From Zanthoxylum bungeanum (Eukaryota; Streptophyta; Magnoliopsida; Sapindales; Rutaceae): a stretch of 64,000 nt of DNA. Numbering within the stretch: the first letter of the stretch is position 1; each line of letters opens with the position of its first letter. The notes under the pieces were generated by a model. The model was not told the DNA's origin, did no database searches, and worked only from the letters and a program-made list of their open reading frames with translations. Positions 1 through 10,922 of this stretch are shown in pieces. The position numbers were made by a program, and so were the translations under genes. The stretch is from NCBI GenBank assembly GCA_019454045.1, contig SKCR01032773.1:186001-250000 (forward strand), in the 5' to 3' direction.

Positions 1-3000
1 CGGTGGCACTGGCACTTTTACCAAGTAAATAGTGTTTTAGGCACTTTGCGCAATAAACTAGATTCGTAGACTTTATTTGATTGGAATCAAATCTAACCTA
101 GTACCCACTCTTCGAAAGTGTGGATATACGATTCTTGTTTAATAGTGTCCCTAACAACTATGCCACAATTAGTTTCTTAATTGATCAAATCAGTATGAGC
201 TATTTATTTGTCATGTTATATATTTGAGATATTTATTTATATTCAAAATATAAATTCTGTTATTCACATCTAATGTGTTTTATCTCAATATCATCTTTAT
301 ATAATAAAACACTTTAGTGTTCTAGAATATAAAGGTACACCCGCAGCGGGTTACACGCGATATAGAGATAATGTTTCTAGTCAAACTAGATACATTATAA
401 CAGTTTCCTAATTTAAGTACATACCCTTAGGGTAGTTTCTAAACTTAGCTATCTATGGTTAAAACAGCGACTTTCGTCCCGTTTACAATTCACAGATATA
501 ATCTCAATTGAGGTCAGTATCCTGCTCATAGCAAATTCTGAACATCAGTACATATTTATGTACCACACTAAGTATTTAAAATCCAATTTTAATATTAGTA
601 GTGAACATAATTATGACAACCATATTTGAAGTTAGAGCCTTGCTCGTCTTCAATTCCTTCTTGGGATATGTCCTTTTATCTTCCTAGAAGATTATAATGA
701 TTTTGCCTTTGCTCTTTTTCAACATTCCAGTAGCCTTTGGCCAAGCCTCGGGTTTCTAGAATATCGAATTAAGGTGTGCCTTGCGCTACTTGCCTTATTG
801 CAAACATTGACTTTATCTCCTCGAGATTAGTCATTAATTCTCCAAGAATTATTTATTGCAATTTTAGTATTTCAAAGATCTAAAATAGATCCATGAAAAT
901 CCTTCAATTTCATTATCATACTTTAAGGATCTAATCCTTAGTTCTGATTCAGAAATTAAGGAGTCTACTGCGGTAAGTATAATGGATCAAGCACTTAAGT
1001 TATCATTACGTGATCTTCCAAAGATCATGCTCTACTATTTGCTTAACTCCAGGCTTAGGCTTAATACGTTATTTTATCAAATAAAGTAACTTATTAGTTT
1101 CCAGGACCATCCTGAAACTTAAAACCCAATTTGAAAATTATAGTCGTTTAAATACATTTTCACCTAGGATTATGTTTTAAACACTAATCTTTCATTTATC
1201 TTGATTCTAATAGTCCAACTATTTAATCAACGATTTGTGGTACTATATATTATAATGATTATTATAGTCCAACTATATAATCAAATATAATTTAAATTAA
1301 TTAACCCCAATTACATTGATTACTATAATCCAATTATAAAATCAACTGTAAATTGAAATTAATTAATTCAAATATATTGATTACTATAATCCAATTATAT
1401 AATCAACTATAATACAGTCCAACTGTTAATTAAAACAACAATTTAAATATTAGTCCAACTAACATTTAATTTAATGACGAAATAATATTTGAATGAGCGC
1501 GTATGGCAAGTAATTAAACGAATATTGCAAATTCAATTCTTGCCTCCCACTATTTTTCGGCGAGCCTCTAACTATCTGTCGAGTACTCGGGAAACCGCGT
1601 TTCCTAGTGGGCTAGGATCCCGTTAAATATCACACAATCTTGACTTTGGCCAACAAATTGTATGATAATTAACTAGGTAGATCTCTAAGATCAATTGGAT
1701 CCAATCCAATTCCTAGATCCGGTAGGGGGACATCCAAGTCCGAAACATATATCTTATATATGCCAATATATCCAATATATTATCTAACATTTTTCCTCTG
1801 AATCAACTAAGCATTGGCTTTGGCATAACAAACTTAGTGATCCCAGTTAAGAGCGGCCCATTGACCATGGAAAGCTTCGTAATCAATGTCGATGGACAAG
1901 AAGTGGTCTTGACTTTGGCCAACAAACAACAACTTGGACAAGACACTGATATGGAACAAAGCCCTCGTGATTCAAACACATCTTCAACAGACAAAGGCCT
2001 TGACTTTGGCCAACAAACCAATGCCGTCTCGGATCTTGAGTGAGAATCACTCAATGAAAGGGAAAACGCTTAATATTGAGCGAGGGTTTTCGCGTGCAAA
2101 TTGGCAACCAATTTATTATCTTTGTCAAGGTCTCATCAACATACACCCTTAAACATGCATTCTAAACACATAATAAAGCGCATATGAAAAATAATAATGA
2201 TATGCGGATGGATACTTTACACAATGATCCTAGATCAAATCTCTCCATTTTCTCTCTCCCGCTAGCACATGTATTACTTCTACCTGTTACATAACACTTC
2301 TAAAGAAACCTCATTTACATTGAGGGGAATAGGTGATAAGAGAATACAAAGAGTATAGAGGTGATAAGGCTGGACACGCAGGTCCAATTAATAAATCAAA
2401 TTTATTACAACAATTTCTAAAATTGCCCCACCCATCTAACATCCATCCGATATACATTATTCATGCATCGCAACCATGTATTCACACAAGCATGTTATCA
2501 ATCAATCTAATCCAATTAATTAATTTGATAATTAGTGATCATCCAATGTTCAAACAACGATTTGATTTTGCGCGAGTCAAACTCGTTTTGCGAATAAGTA
2601 CTCAAAGTATGAATTCTTGAATTAAATTAAACTACAAAATTAAATCCAATTCAATTTGTATTTAATATTAATTCACTATTTAATTCCAAATTAAATATTA
2701 CACTTTATTAACGAACCTTTACGACTTAAATTCCAAATTTAATCGCAACGGGTCTCAAAACCCGATTAACGTCCAACGTTTATTTAATTAAAGTCCAATG
2801 GGCTTTTAATTAATTTCTTTAAGGCGTGGACTTTTGGTCAACTCGGGTCAAACCGATAACCAAAGTCCAATCCGGGATTTACCTCATAAGCCCAGAAATC
2901 AATTTTGGCCCATTAGGCCCAATTAAATAATTAAGGTCCATTAAATCATAATTGGACTTTATGGATGCGGTTTTGGGCCCAATTGGATCCAACCAAATTG

Positions 3001-3706
3001 GCCTAAACCTAACTTGGTACAACCAAGCCCAAAAGCCCAATTACAACCTATAAGGCCCAAATCCAATTTCAACCCAATTAATTAATTTATAAAATTCCAA
3101 ATTCCACAATTAATTAACCTAAGTGTGATACACAATTAATCACCCAATTAACATTTCTAAAACATCAATTAGCCTAATTAATCATGCACTTTAACATCAA
3201 ATAGTGTCCAACACAATTTAATCAAAATCAAACTCAATACATGCTTCATTATTTTCGGCAATTATGGGTTTTTTTTTTCCGATTCGGTTTCAATCCAATT
3301 GAATCCACAATCATTATTTCCCAAATCATTTCAACTCATCCAATGAATCAAAATCAAAAAATCACCATGAATTTTTATATCACATAGAATTCGGCCAAGA
3401 CATAATTTGGGAAAAATTTGTCCAATTCAAAATTCAATTCAATTAAACCTCAAATCAACATTACCCTATTGTTTTAAATCATCCAATGATCAAACAAACA
3501 AAAATTACCAAGACATTAGGGTTTATTAATTTTCGGCCAAGCCTTCAATTTGGGGGAAAATTGATCCAATCCAATTTTCTTGAAATTGATCATGCACAAC
3601 TTCAATTCAACCTCATTCAAGCATACTAAATCAAACAATTTAACCAATTGATGCTCAAATCAATTTTGCCCAATTTTAAACCCTAAAAATTTCATGCTTG
3701 ATATAA
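1..3706 (-). mobile_element. Copia element copy 1: leader and degenerate internal region (truncated by window edge)
   Basis: Read on the minus strand this is the region downstream of the primer-binding site at 3707-3719. It is AT-rich with no long reading frame. It shares an ordered set of blocks with 13906-16187: the same spaced CTTGACTTTGGCCAACAA motifs, the same block near 1550-1620 containing GTGGGAGGC on the minus strand, and the same purine/pyrimidine-poor leader. The leader block order also matches the leader of copia element E (33240-33650). A short lysine-rich stretch on the minus strand near 650-760 faintly resembles the basic linker of the gag protein of the copia at 45600, but frames are broken. 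The 3' part and 3' LTR must lie left of position 1. I see no host gene here. A non-autonomous derivative is an alternative to a decayed autonomous element. Confidence 0.5.
1639..2016 (-). repeat. Spaced leader motif, three exact copies plus one degenerate
   Basis: CTTGACTTTGGCCAACAA (plus-strand reading) occurs at 1639-1656, 1908-1925 and 1999-2016, and a looser form lies near 1806-1826. The same motif recurs at about 14311-14330, 14562-14579 and 14653-14670 in the second copia leader, with a loose form near 14464. On the element's own strand the core is GCCAAAG. Function unknown. Confidence 0.8.
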
Positions 3707-3719
3707 GCTCAAGATACCA
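3707..3719 (-). other. Primer-binding site, copia copy 1
   Basis: On the minus strand the sequence TGGTATCTTGAGC follows the LTR end ...CCAACA with one spacer base. It resembles the initiator-Met tRNA complement (TGGTATCAGAGC) used by plant copia elements, with two mismatches. The equivalent site in copy 2 (16188-16200) is a perfect match. Confidence 0.7.
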
Positions 3720-3720
3720 T

Positions 3721-5600
3721 TGTTGGTTTCTAATTAGGTCCCAAGAATCATCAAATCAAGCACAAAAACGCATGAATACACAAAGGAGAATGGCGGAAAC
3801 ATACTCACAATGAACGGATCTTGCGACGCGAAGAACACAAGTCTTCAAGCTCCCTCAAAACCTCACGGCAGCAGCTCCCTTTGGCAGTGGACTGCACGGT
3901 GGTGGGTGGTGTGGCTCCTCCAAGATTCGGCCATTGAAGACTCCATTGAAGTTCCAAGCTTTGTGATTCCAAGCTCACGAAATTGTTTCCCTATCACCTT
4001 GTATGCCTCCTAGAGTGTGCAAGCACTTTGTATTTTGCAACAAAATACTCTCTTGCTTCTCTTTTGTGTTCGGCAGAACCAGAAATGGAGAAGGGAAGAA
4101 TCGGCTCCAAGCCGTGAAAGAGAATGAGGGAAAATAGATGGTTTCCTTGAAACCGATTGGGAGAGAGAGAGAAAAAGAAAAAGAAATGTATTATATATAT
4201 ATTTATTTTTATTTTCCAAAAACAAAAACAAATACACAAATCATTTTCCATTTATCAAAAAGTCAAAAAGCAAAAAGCAATTAATGCTTTTCAACTACCA
4301 CATCAATCACTCAAATCAATCAATAAAATTGTCACATCACTCAAAGTGACATGTGATTTGACGCTTGATGTGACTAGCGATTTGACGCTTTATGTGACTT
4401 GCGTGCCGCACTCGAATTCGAAATGCGAATGCGCTCACAAACACTCTCGGGCTCGGGTTCGCTAATTCCAAATTAACAAATTTTTCGTCGCGACATAATT
4501 AAACGATTATGCCTAGCGAAATCACTATTCACGTCGCTAACGAATTAATTCTAAATTAATTCGTTCGCCCGAATTAAAATCTAATTTTAATTCCGCGTCG
4601 AAATCTAATTTCTCATAATATATCGAATATATTATTTTATCGATTAATTCTAAATTAATCGTTCTCTCTCTTTAATTAATATTTTATCCCAGATAAAATA
4701 TCTCTGTAATTAATCCCAGATTAATTTTCTCTCTCATCAAATTAATCCCAGATTAATAAAGTGCGAGTCATACATCATCGATGAATTTTCGGGAAGCGAC
4801 CCATGAGATCCCCGGATATGTTGGCAGTAAATACGGTTGTCGGACTATCCGAACACGTAAGTACCTCGTACTACGTTTATACCGATTTACAAGACAATGT
4901 TGGCTTCTAGCAAAGCGCCATGCCTACCCAATTCTCCAGAAATATCCTTATAGGAATATGTGATCTATATCAAGCGTAGTATACCATAGTATTGTGTATG
5001 TCGATCCAGCATCGAATAATCACGTGCTAGGCCTGGGGCTGGAATTGTGTCTGCCCCGTACGAAGCACATATCGGATGTCTGGTAACTAGTCTCTATAAT
5101 CGGATATACATGACCTAGTCATAATATCCCGATAGCTCGAGCATTTAAGAGAACGAGTTCCGTATCCTATGTGACCATGATCTCCATATGACTGGAGTGA
5201 TACTTCCGTCTTAACATCACACCCAACACACTACGATTCTCAATATACCCAGCATTGGCGTACACATAACCTGTTAAAGCCTTGGACGACCTCAACCAAA
5301 GTATATTGATTGTCGCAAGTATTAGTGGTGCAAGTCTCAGGTTAAGACCAAATACACCTACCCTTATTTCGGACTTCCATGGACACATAGTCATACTACC
5401 AATGGAATTCTGAGGGGGTCTATCCAGAGCGAAGCTGTTTCCCGTACCATCGGTAAAACACAACCTCATATTACACTTGTATGAGTATCTTATACCCAAA
5501 TATATGATAACTATGCCGTTGTGCCCTCACAAACGTGCACAAGTGTAATACTAGTCTTTTACATATTATCGATGTCCAATCTCGATAATACTCTGTTCGA
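3721..5600 (-). repeat. 5' LTR of copia copy 1 (outer boundary approximate)
   Basis: The LTR begins (plus strand) TGTTGGTTTC directly beside the primer site. Its second half is closely similar to 17800-18630, with shared runs on conserved order (for example the stretches around 4800-4990 and 17830-18000, and 5160-5500 and 18200-18540). Homology between the two copies stops after GATAATACT at 5592 and 18633, so the outer end near 5600 is an estimate. Around 4345-4400 there is a short internal duplication of a block containing GATTTGACGCTT. AT-rich U3 with TATA-like runs on the minus strand near 4185-4210. Confidence 0.65.
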
Positions 5601-5807
5601 AGTAACAGTTCGGGAATGGACCACCTCACAGTAACGGTTCAGGAATGAACCAGGGGTCGGAGCACCTCACCACTATATCAACTCAGTTCGAAGCAACAGG
5701 CAAGTCAGGTGGCAGCTGGCGAGCCAGGTAAATAAAAATGCATTGCATAACTTTGATAGGATTGTCATTGTCACATACTGCACAAGTCCCATCAAAGTGG
5801 GGGCGAC
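5601..5807 (+). mobile_element. Remnant internal 3' end of an LTR element, with polypurine tract
   Basis: A roughly 200 bp piece between the copia LTR and the LTR at 5808. It holds an imperfect duplication (GTAACAGTTCGGGAATG / GTAACGGTTCAGGAATG) and ends in AAAGTGGGGGCGAC immediately before TGTAGGCAC, which is what a polypurine tract beside a 3' LTR should look like. No protein match seen. Confidence 0.5.
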
Positions 5808-7952
5808 TGTAGGCACTATATTTTTGCATATAAGCCCCGATGATGAGTCTCACATGGAGGCACAGCCATTTAAGTCGTGGAAGTCGCGGGAAACGGACGT
5901 TCGGAAGGGAAAAGTCAGAAATCCATTTCTTGTTGGACTTAATTCGTTTGCTCAGCTGTGGGCTCGCTCGTTGGACCTCTGTTTTAACTGTTAGCCTTGG
6001 CCCAAAACCCCCCACAAGCCACACACCAAGCCCACACACCACCAAGCCACACACCAAGCCCACCAAAATGAACCAAACCCACGCCCAAGACCCCTTAACG
6101 CACGCCCAAGCCTTCTAAAATAAAAAATTCACATTAAACACATGTTGAAAATAAATCAAATCACCTTCCCAAATTAAAAGATTCAAATTAAATCTCATAA
6201 AACACTTTCCTAATCCAATTAAATCACCTTCCTAAACTAAATAAAATCAAATCAAATCAAATCAATTTATCTTCCTAAAATGAAGAGATCTTTTTCCTTA
6301 TGATACGCAAATTAAATATCCTCCTAATTACACAATATTCTTTCCCTATTCGCATAAGGATAACCTCAACCCTTGCCTATAAAAAGAAGCATAAACCAAC
6401 TCGGCTAGCTCATTCTCACGTCCCCTTACAACTCTAAATCCTAAAAATAACACCAAATCTACACGGCATCACAGCCCCTCCCTCACGTCCCACAAAGCAG
6501 CAAACCATCACAAACCCTTCACGCAATAACACTCAGCAAGCCCTCCATTCAACGCACCAAATACCTCACAACAGCAGCCTTTATTCACGCCTAAGGACCC
6601 CTCAACACAGCCTTTATTCACGCCTAAAGACCCCTCAACACAGCCCTCAATTCACGCCTAAAGACCCCCCCAGCAAGCCCTCCATTCAACGCACCAAACA
6701 CCTCACAACAGCCCTCAACTTCAAGCCCAAAGACCCCTCACAGCAGCCCGAATTCACGCCTAATAACAGCCCCCCACAGCAGCCTTTATTCACGCACAAA
6801 ACACCCACACAGCAGCCTTTACTCACGCACAAAATAGTCCCCAAATCAGCCCCCTAAACTACCAAAAAACAGCCCATGAAAACTGCATCTTAACCACCGA
6901 AAATTAGACCCTGAACTGCATTTAAACCATAAAAAATCTGCCCAGCAAATCTGTCTAAAAAACTGCACTTAATTACCGCAAAAATAGTGACCAAAAACAG
7001 CAGCAAAACAACAGCAAAACAGTGAGCAAATAGCAACTTAACACAACGAACCATTAAACCGGAGGAGTTGCGGAGCATTAACCCTTCCAACGGCCGTGTA
7101 ACGCGCTTCCAAAAGATGACTTAAGAGGTTAGACCTGAGGGCACCCTTTTTTATTCATTCCCCTTTATTTTTATTTATTTTCTTATTTTAATTCGCATGA
7201 GTATTGTTGATTGGTGTATTATATGACCTTCGGATGAATGGAATATGTGTTCTCTCTTGCGGTATATCGGATGGAAACTCAGACGTAAATTCCGTAACCG
7301 AATTCGAATGGACGGTAGTGCGGTTTGTACTTGGGAAACAACTCTACGTACCACTTGAGAGACACATAAATTTCGTTTCATCCAATCTTATGTTTATGCA
7401 TGATTTAGTCGTTTAGTATGTTATTTATTTTTCTAAGCATGATATAGTCGTTTAGTATGTTATTTATTTTTTATGTATGATTTAGTTGGTTATTTCCGAG
7501 CATGATTAGTTATTTCTTTTGCATTAGGAATTTAATTTATGTTTATGTTTAGGTTGTTATTTATTTTTCGTGTTTGATAATTAAATATGTTCATGAGAAT
7601 ATTGTGTGTTTGCCGTTATGACGACTTACTTTTATGCATGCAAACTTAGATATAGGTTTTATTTTCATGCACGTGAACTTAGAAGTAGGTTATTTTTACG
7701 TATGAATATTGCGTAGACTTGGTTAGATTATTGCAAAAATCTTTTCATTACAAGTGGCATAAGTAAGGGACCATTCCGAACCCAACGGTTTGAGGTATTC
7801 CTTTGCGAGGGGTGAGTGCGGCCTTAAATCATTTTCCCGTTTCACACCGAGTGGTGACTCCTTTATTCTCCGGTTTAGTCCCCCGCGGGCTACTCCGTAC
7901 TCCTGACTAGGCCGCGAGCCTAGAACATCGTCATCAAGTTCTGTGTCCTACA
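5808..7952 (+). repeat. LTR A (3' LTR of an unassigned, probably Ty3/gypsy, element)
   Basis: A 2145 bp unit starting TGTAGGCAC and ending GTGTCCTACA. The same LTR occurs in reverse orientation at 38904-50623, where 5 bp target duplications confirm its ends. A TATA-like box CCTATAAAAAG lies near 6379. Downstream of this is a C-rich tandem array (6540-6840) and two short AT-rich duplications (7385-7490). The bases flanking this copy do not form a target duplication (GCGAC left, ATGGG right), which fits a 3' LTR whose 5' partner has been lost. It abuts, in mid-codon context, the integrase of Athila-1. Confidence 0.75.
6540..6840 (+). repeat. C-rich minisatellite in LTR A
   Basis: Imperfect tandem units of about 40-60 bp built around CAGCCTTTATTCACGCCTAA and GACCCCTCA. 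It lies downstream of the TATA-like box, so it would be in the transcribed part of the LTR. Six-frame readings here are low complexity and I do not call a gene. Confidence 0.7.
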
Positions 7953-8445
7953 ATGGGCCAACCGAACAGCTTACAAGACACCCATTGGTATGTCCCCATA
8001 TCAAATAGTGTTTGGGAAAGCATCTCATCTGCCAGTTGAGCTTGAACACAAGGCGTATTGGGCACTGAAGAAGTTGAATCTTGATCCACAAGCTGCAGGA
8101 GAGAAACGACTTCACCAACTCAATGAATTGTATGAGTTTCGTCTACAAGCATATGAGAATGCCAGATTATACAAATGGCATGACCGAAAAATAGTGCACA
8201 GATAATTGGAACCAAGGCAGCAGGTGTTGTTGTAAAATTCAAGGTTAAAACTTTTCCCTGGAAAGTTGAAATCAAGGTGGTCAGGTCCATTTGTGATCAC
8301 TCAGGTTTTACCATATGGAGCTGTTGAGTTACTAGATCCCAACACCAATGAAACATTCAAGGTTAACAGTCAGCGTGTCAAGCACTACTGGGGAGAATCA
8401 TTTGAACGACAAAAAGAAAGTGTCAAACTTTCAGATCCAGCCTAA
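7953..8445 (+). pseudogene. Athila-1 integrase C-terminal end (5'-truncated)
   Basis: Ty3/gypsy Athila-lineage polyprotein end. The frame opens directly at the junction with LTR A and reads [20 protein letters not shown], a typical integrase core end of Athila, followed by the [13 protein letters not shown] block and the SH3-like C-terminal region (GPFVI..., VNGQ-type motif VNSQRVKHYW). In-frame stops are at about 8203 and 8234, so it is dead. After the stop comes the string GCAGGGAGGCAACCC, which commonly follows pol in Athila elements. Everything 5' of this (gag, protease, RT) is missing. The same region in Athila-2 is at 28450-29000 on the minus strand. Confidence 0.85.
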
Positions 8446-8557
8446 TGTTCGAGAAGTCACGTCTAGCTGACGATGTTAAACTTAGCGCTCGCAGGGAGGC
8501 AACCCATGCAATTTGTATATATATTATGATCTGGTGTGTTTTATTTTTGTGTGTTTA

Positions 8558-8567
8558 GTTTTTACAG
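8558..8567 (+). promoter_or_regulatory. Putative 3' splice site before ORF X (copy 1)
   Basis: A T-rich tract ending TTTTTACAG lies 17 bases before the ATG of the cargo ORF at 8584. Athila env-like ORFs are thought to be made from spliced RNA, so a splice acceptor here is plausible. Copy 2 has a similar site (TTATTTCAG) 36 bases before its ATG. Confidence 0.4.
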
Positions 8568-8583
8568 GTAAAGTCATTTCAAG

Positions 8584-9066
8584 ATGGAAGAAGTTCTCGC
8601 AAATCTTCATAAGTAATTTTCTGCTCTCCCTCAAAAATCTTTGATGAAAGTCTACAAAGCTCGCTTGGAACGAATGAGGCTACTGATGATCAAAGGTATT
8701 CCAACTGACATTCGTTGGATTATTGAAGCACGGATCCGATTGGCAGGTGAGTCTTCTGACTCTTTTATTTCACATCTGCCTGGTTTAGGAAGAAGCACAT
8801 ATGCTAAAAAGAGAAGAGCCAAAAGAATGTGTGTTTGTTATAAATGTGCTCGTATGTTTGGTGATAATCATTGTCATTCTTTAGGAATGGTGTCTGATAA
8901 CCGCGAAGATAAGATTAATTTCATTAGGGATGGCTTGAGTAAGGAGTCTTTGGATGATATATCTAAAACTCTTGAGACGCATCCCAATGGATATGTGTAT
9001 CACGAAATTCATGTGTTATATGCACAATTCCAAAAGGAAAGACAACAATTAAGTCCGGGAATCTGA
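8584..9066 (+). pseudogene. ORF X, copy 1: unknown Cys/His-containing protein in env position of Athila-1
   Basis: About 160 codons from ATG 8584, with one in-frame TAA at 8614 (aligned residue in copy 2 is Tyr). The rest is open to 9066. The N-terminal third is basic and helical-looking (KVYKARLERMRLLMIKGIP), followed by an Arg/Ser-rich stretch, a cysteine cluster (CVCYKCARMFGDNHCHSLG, about residues 99-117), and a C-terminal part with SLGMVSDNREDKI and ETHPNGYVYHEI. It is about 65-70% identical by eye to the ORF at 27715-28263, so it belongs to the retrotransposon family, not to chance. I do not recognise the protein. It is not an obvious membrane (env) protein: no clear hydrophobic segment. 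Nucleic-acid binding through a small zinc site is possible but speculative. Confidence 0.7.
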
Positions 9067-9380
9067 CTCAAAAAGACCCTGTTTGCCAATTTATAAGAAA
9101 ATTGGATGGGGAGCTTGTCCCTGGCGCATAGACGTCAATCAAGCCGCTACGTTTCTTGTACATATTATATCTCTTTGTCTTTTCCTAATAATTGTGATTT
9201 TTTTATTGTTTTCTTTTATTTTCTCCGACATGATCCAGACCTTTTTTACTATCACGATTTATTTTACTATTTAACTAATAATTTTCATTTGGCCAGTACT
9301 AGTGCTATTATTTTTACTCACCCTTTTCAGGTTTTATAAATTCAATTCATCATTGCACTTTTGAAGGCATCCAGATAAAA
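9067..9380 (+). other. Spacer between ORF X and LOG-like gene, with conserved splice acceptor
   Basis: T-rich, non-coding. Near its end is ACTCACCCTTTTCAGG (9317-9331), conserved in copy 2 (on the minus strand, 27500-27514), each 50-65 bases before the LOG ATG. This looks like a polypyrimidine tract plus AG acceptor. Compared with copy 2, copy 1 appears to lack a block after CAAGCCGCTAC near 9150. Confidence 0.5.
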
Positions 9381-10034
9381 ATGGAAGCCATTTCAAGAAG
9401 ACGAGTTGAAAACATCTGTGTGTTTTGCGGTACTAGTGTTGGTACTAAGCCATAATACGTAGCAGCAGCACAGGAATTGGGACGAGTCATAGCTGAGAAG
9501 AATATGCACCTAGTATATGGCGGAGGCAGTCTTGGACTAATGAGGATAGTTTCAAAGGCTGTACAGGATGGAGGCAGTCAAGTTCTGGGAATCATCCCAA
9601 AACCCTTGGCAGAGGCAGATCTTATAGGATCATCAAATGGAGAAGAACTAATCGTGTCAGGTATGTCTGAACGACTGGTGGAAATGATTAACCGTGCTGA
9701 TGCTTTTATTGATTTACCAGGTGGTTTAGGTACGTTGGAGGAGATTTTTACAGTACTATCTTAGGCGAACTTGAACATACACCAGAAACCAATTGGATTG
9801 TTCAACGTAGATAGATTTTATGATTTTCTTTGTGTATTTCTTGATGATGCCCGGAGAAATGGGTTCGTGTCAAAACCTTTAAAAGAACTCCTCTTCACTG
9901 CCAGAACTGCCCAGGATTTAATTGAACAAATCTTAGCCTATGAACCACAAATTGACCCTATCATTTCCAAGATAAAATGGTCTGATGATGATCGTGGTAA
10001 GAAACGTCGGATAAATATGGATCTTAACCTTTAA
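9381..10034 (+). pseudogene. LOG-like: LOG-like cytokinin phosphoribohydrolase homologue captured by Athila-1 (two nonsense codons)
   Basis: LOG enzymes release active cytokinin bases from cytokinin riboside 5'-monophosphates. The 217-codon frame has the family's order of motifs: ENICVFCGTSVGTKP near the N-terminus, LVYGGGSLGLM, IIPKPL, ADAFIDLPGGLGTLEE (PGGxGTxxE signature) and LNIHQKPIGLFNVD. Length matches plant LOGs (about 210-225 aa). Two in-frame stops break it: TAA at 9453 after GTKP, and TAG at 9762 in place of the conserved Trp of the (S)W.xLNIH motif (TGG to TAG). It starts at the ATG of MEAISRRRVENICVF and ends at MDLNL. No introns, unlike host LOG genes, so it derives from a spliced RNA. 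It sits between the unknown ORF and the 3' repeats of Athila-1. A second copy lies at 26786-27436. Confidence 0.9.
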
Positions 10035-10157
10035 ATTTCCCATTTAGATGTAGAATTTCAGCTAACCAGGTACTATCTTCTAAACTCTTCTTCTACTGTT
10101 TAAGAAATTAGGGACAATGTCTTATTTAGGTTTGGGGGTGGGGAATAGTTGATTAGT
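10035..10157 (+). other. Untranslated spacer after LOG-like gene with internal purine tract
   Basis: Contains GGACAATGTC and a G-rich run GGTTTGGGGGTGGGGAAT at about 10129-10146, which resembles a second polypurine tract upstream of the tandem repeats. The copy-2 equivalent keeps the GACAATGTC block (minus strand near 26700). Confidence 0.35.
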
Positions 10158-10922
10158 ATCTTGTTTGTATTTTGTTTTTATTCCAAAATTTTTCGAAAAA
10201 TACAAAAAAATTAAAAAAATTTAAAAAAAATCAAAAAACTATTTTGTGTTTTTGCGAAATTGGTAAGAGATAGTTGTGTAAGGAGTTTCCACTCTTGAGA
10301 CGTATCTCAAACCTATTTCGAAACAAGTTAATTTTTGTTTATTTCCTTTTAAATTATTTAATTTGTGAATTCTCCATAATACTGACTAAAATGGATCTTC
10401 ATATGCTCAGTTGGAAGTATCTTGTTTGTATTTTGTTTTTATTCCAAATTTTTTCGAAAAATACAAAAAAAATTGAAAAATTTTACAAAAAAATATTTTT
10501 TTGTTTTTGTGAAATTTTTAAGAGATGGCTGTGTAAAGAGTTTCCACTCCTGAGACGTATTTCAAACCTATTTCGGAACAAGTTAATTTTTGTTTATTTC
10601 CTTTTAAATTATTTAATTTGTGAATTCTCCATAATACTGACTATAATGGATCTTCATATGCTCAGTTGGAAGTATCTTGTTTGTATTCCAAAATTTTTCG
10701 AAAAATACAAAAAAAATTGAAAATTATTACAAAAAAATCAAAAACATATTTTGTGTTTTTGTGAAATTGGTAAGAGATAGCTGTGTAAGGAGTTTTCACT
10801 CCTGAGACGTATCTCAAACTTATTTCGGAACAAGTTAATTTTTGTTTATTTCCTTTTAAATTATTTAATTTGTGAATTCTCCATAATACTGACTAAAATG
10901 GATCTTCATATGCTCAGTTGGC
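10158..10922 (+). repeat. Tandem repeat A, three ~250 bp units in Athila-1 3' region
   Basis: Units start at about 10158, 10419 and 10672, each opening TATCTTGTTTGTATT and containing GGAGTTTCCACTC..GAGACGTAT and CTCCATAATACTGACTA. The long reading frame through 10274-10720 is only the repeat translated twice and is not a gene. Athila-2 holds a single unit of this type at about 26390-26560. Confidence 0.9.

Noticed and set aside
4157..4465. 102-codon plus-strand frame in the copia copy 1 LTR
   Set aside because: Low-complexity Lys/Ile and repeat-derived sequence inside an LTR, antisense to the element.
5667..7957. A simple solo-LTR explanation for LTR A
   Set aside because: Flanking 5-mers differ (GCGAC and ATGGG) and a polypurine tract lies on its left, so it is better read as a 3' LTR whose element was truncated.
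10274..10720. 148-codon open frame in Athila-1 3' region
   Set aside because: It is two copies of tandem repeat A read in one frame; the peptide repeats itself and there is no conservation in Athila-2.
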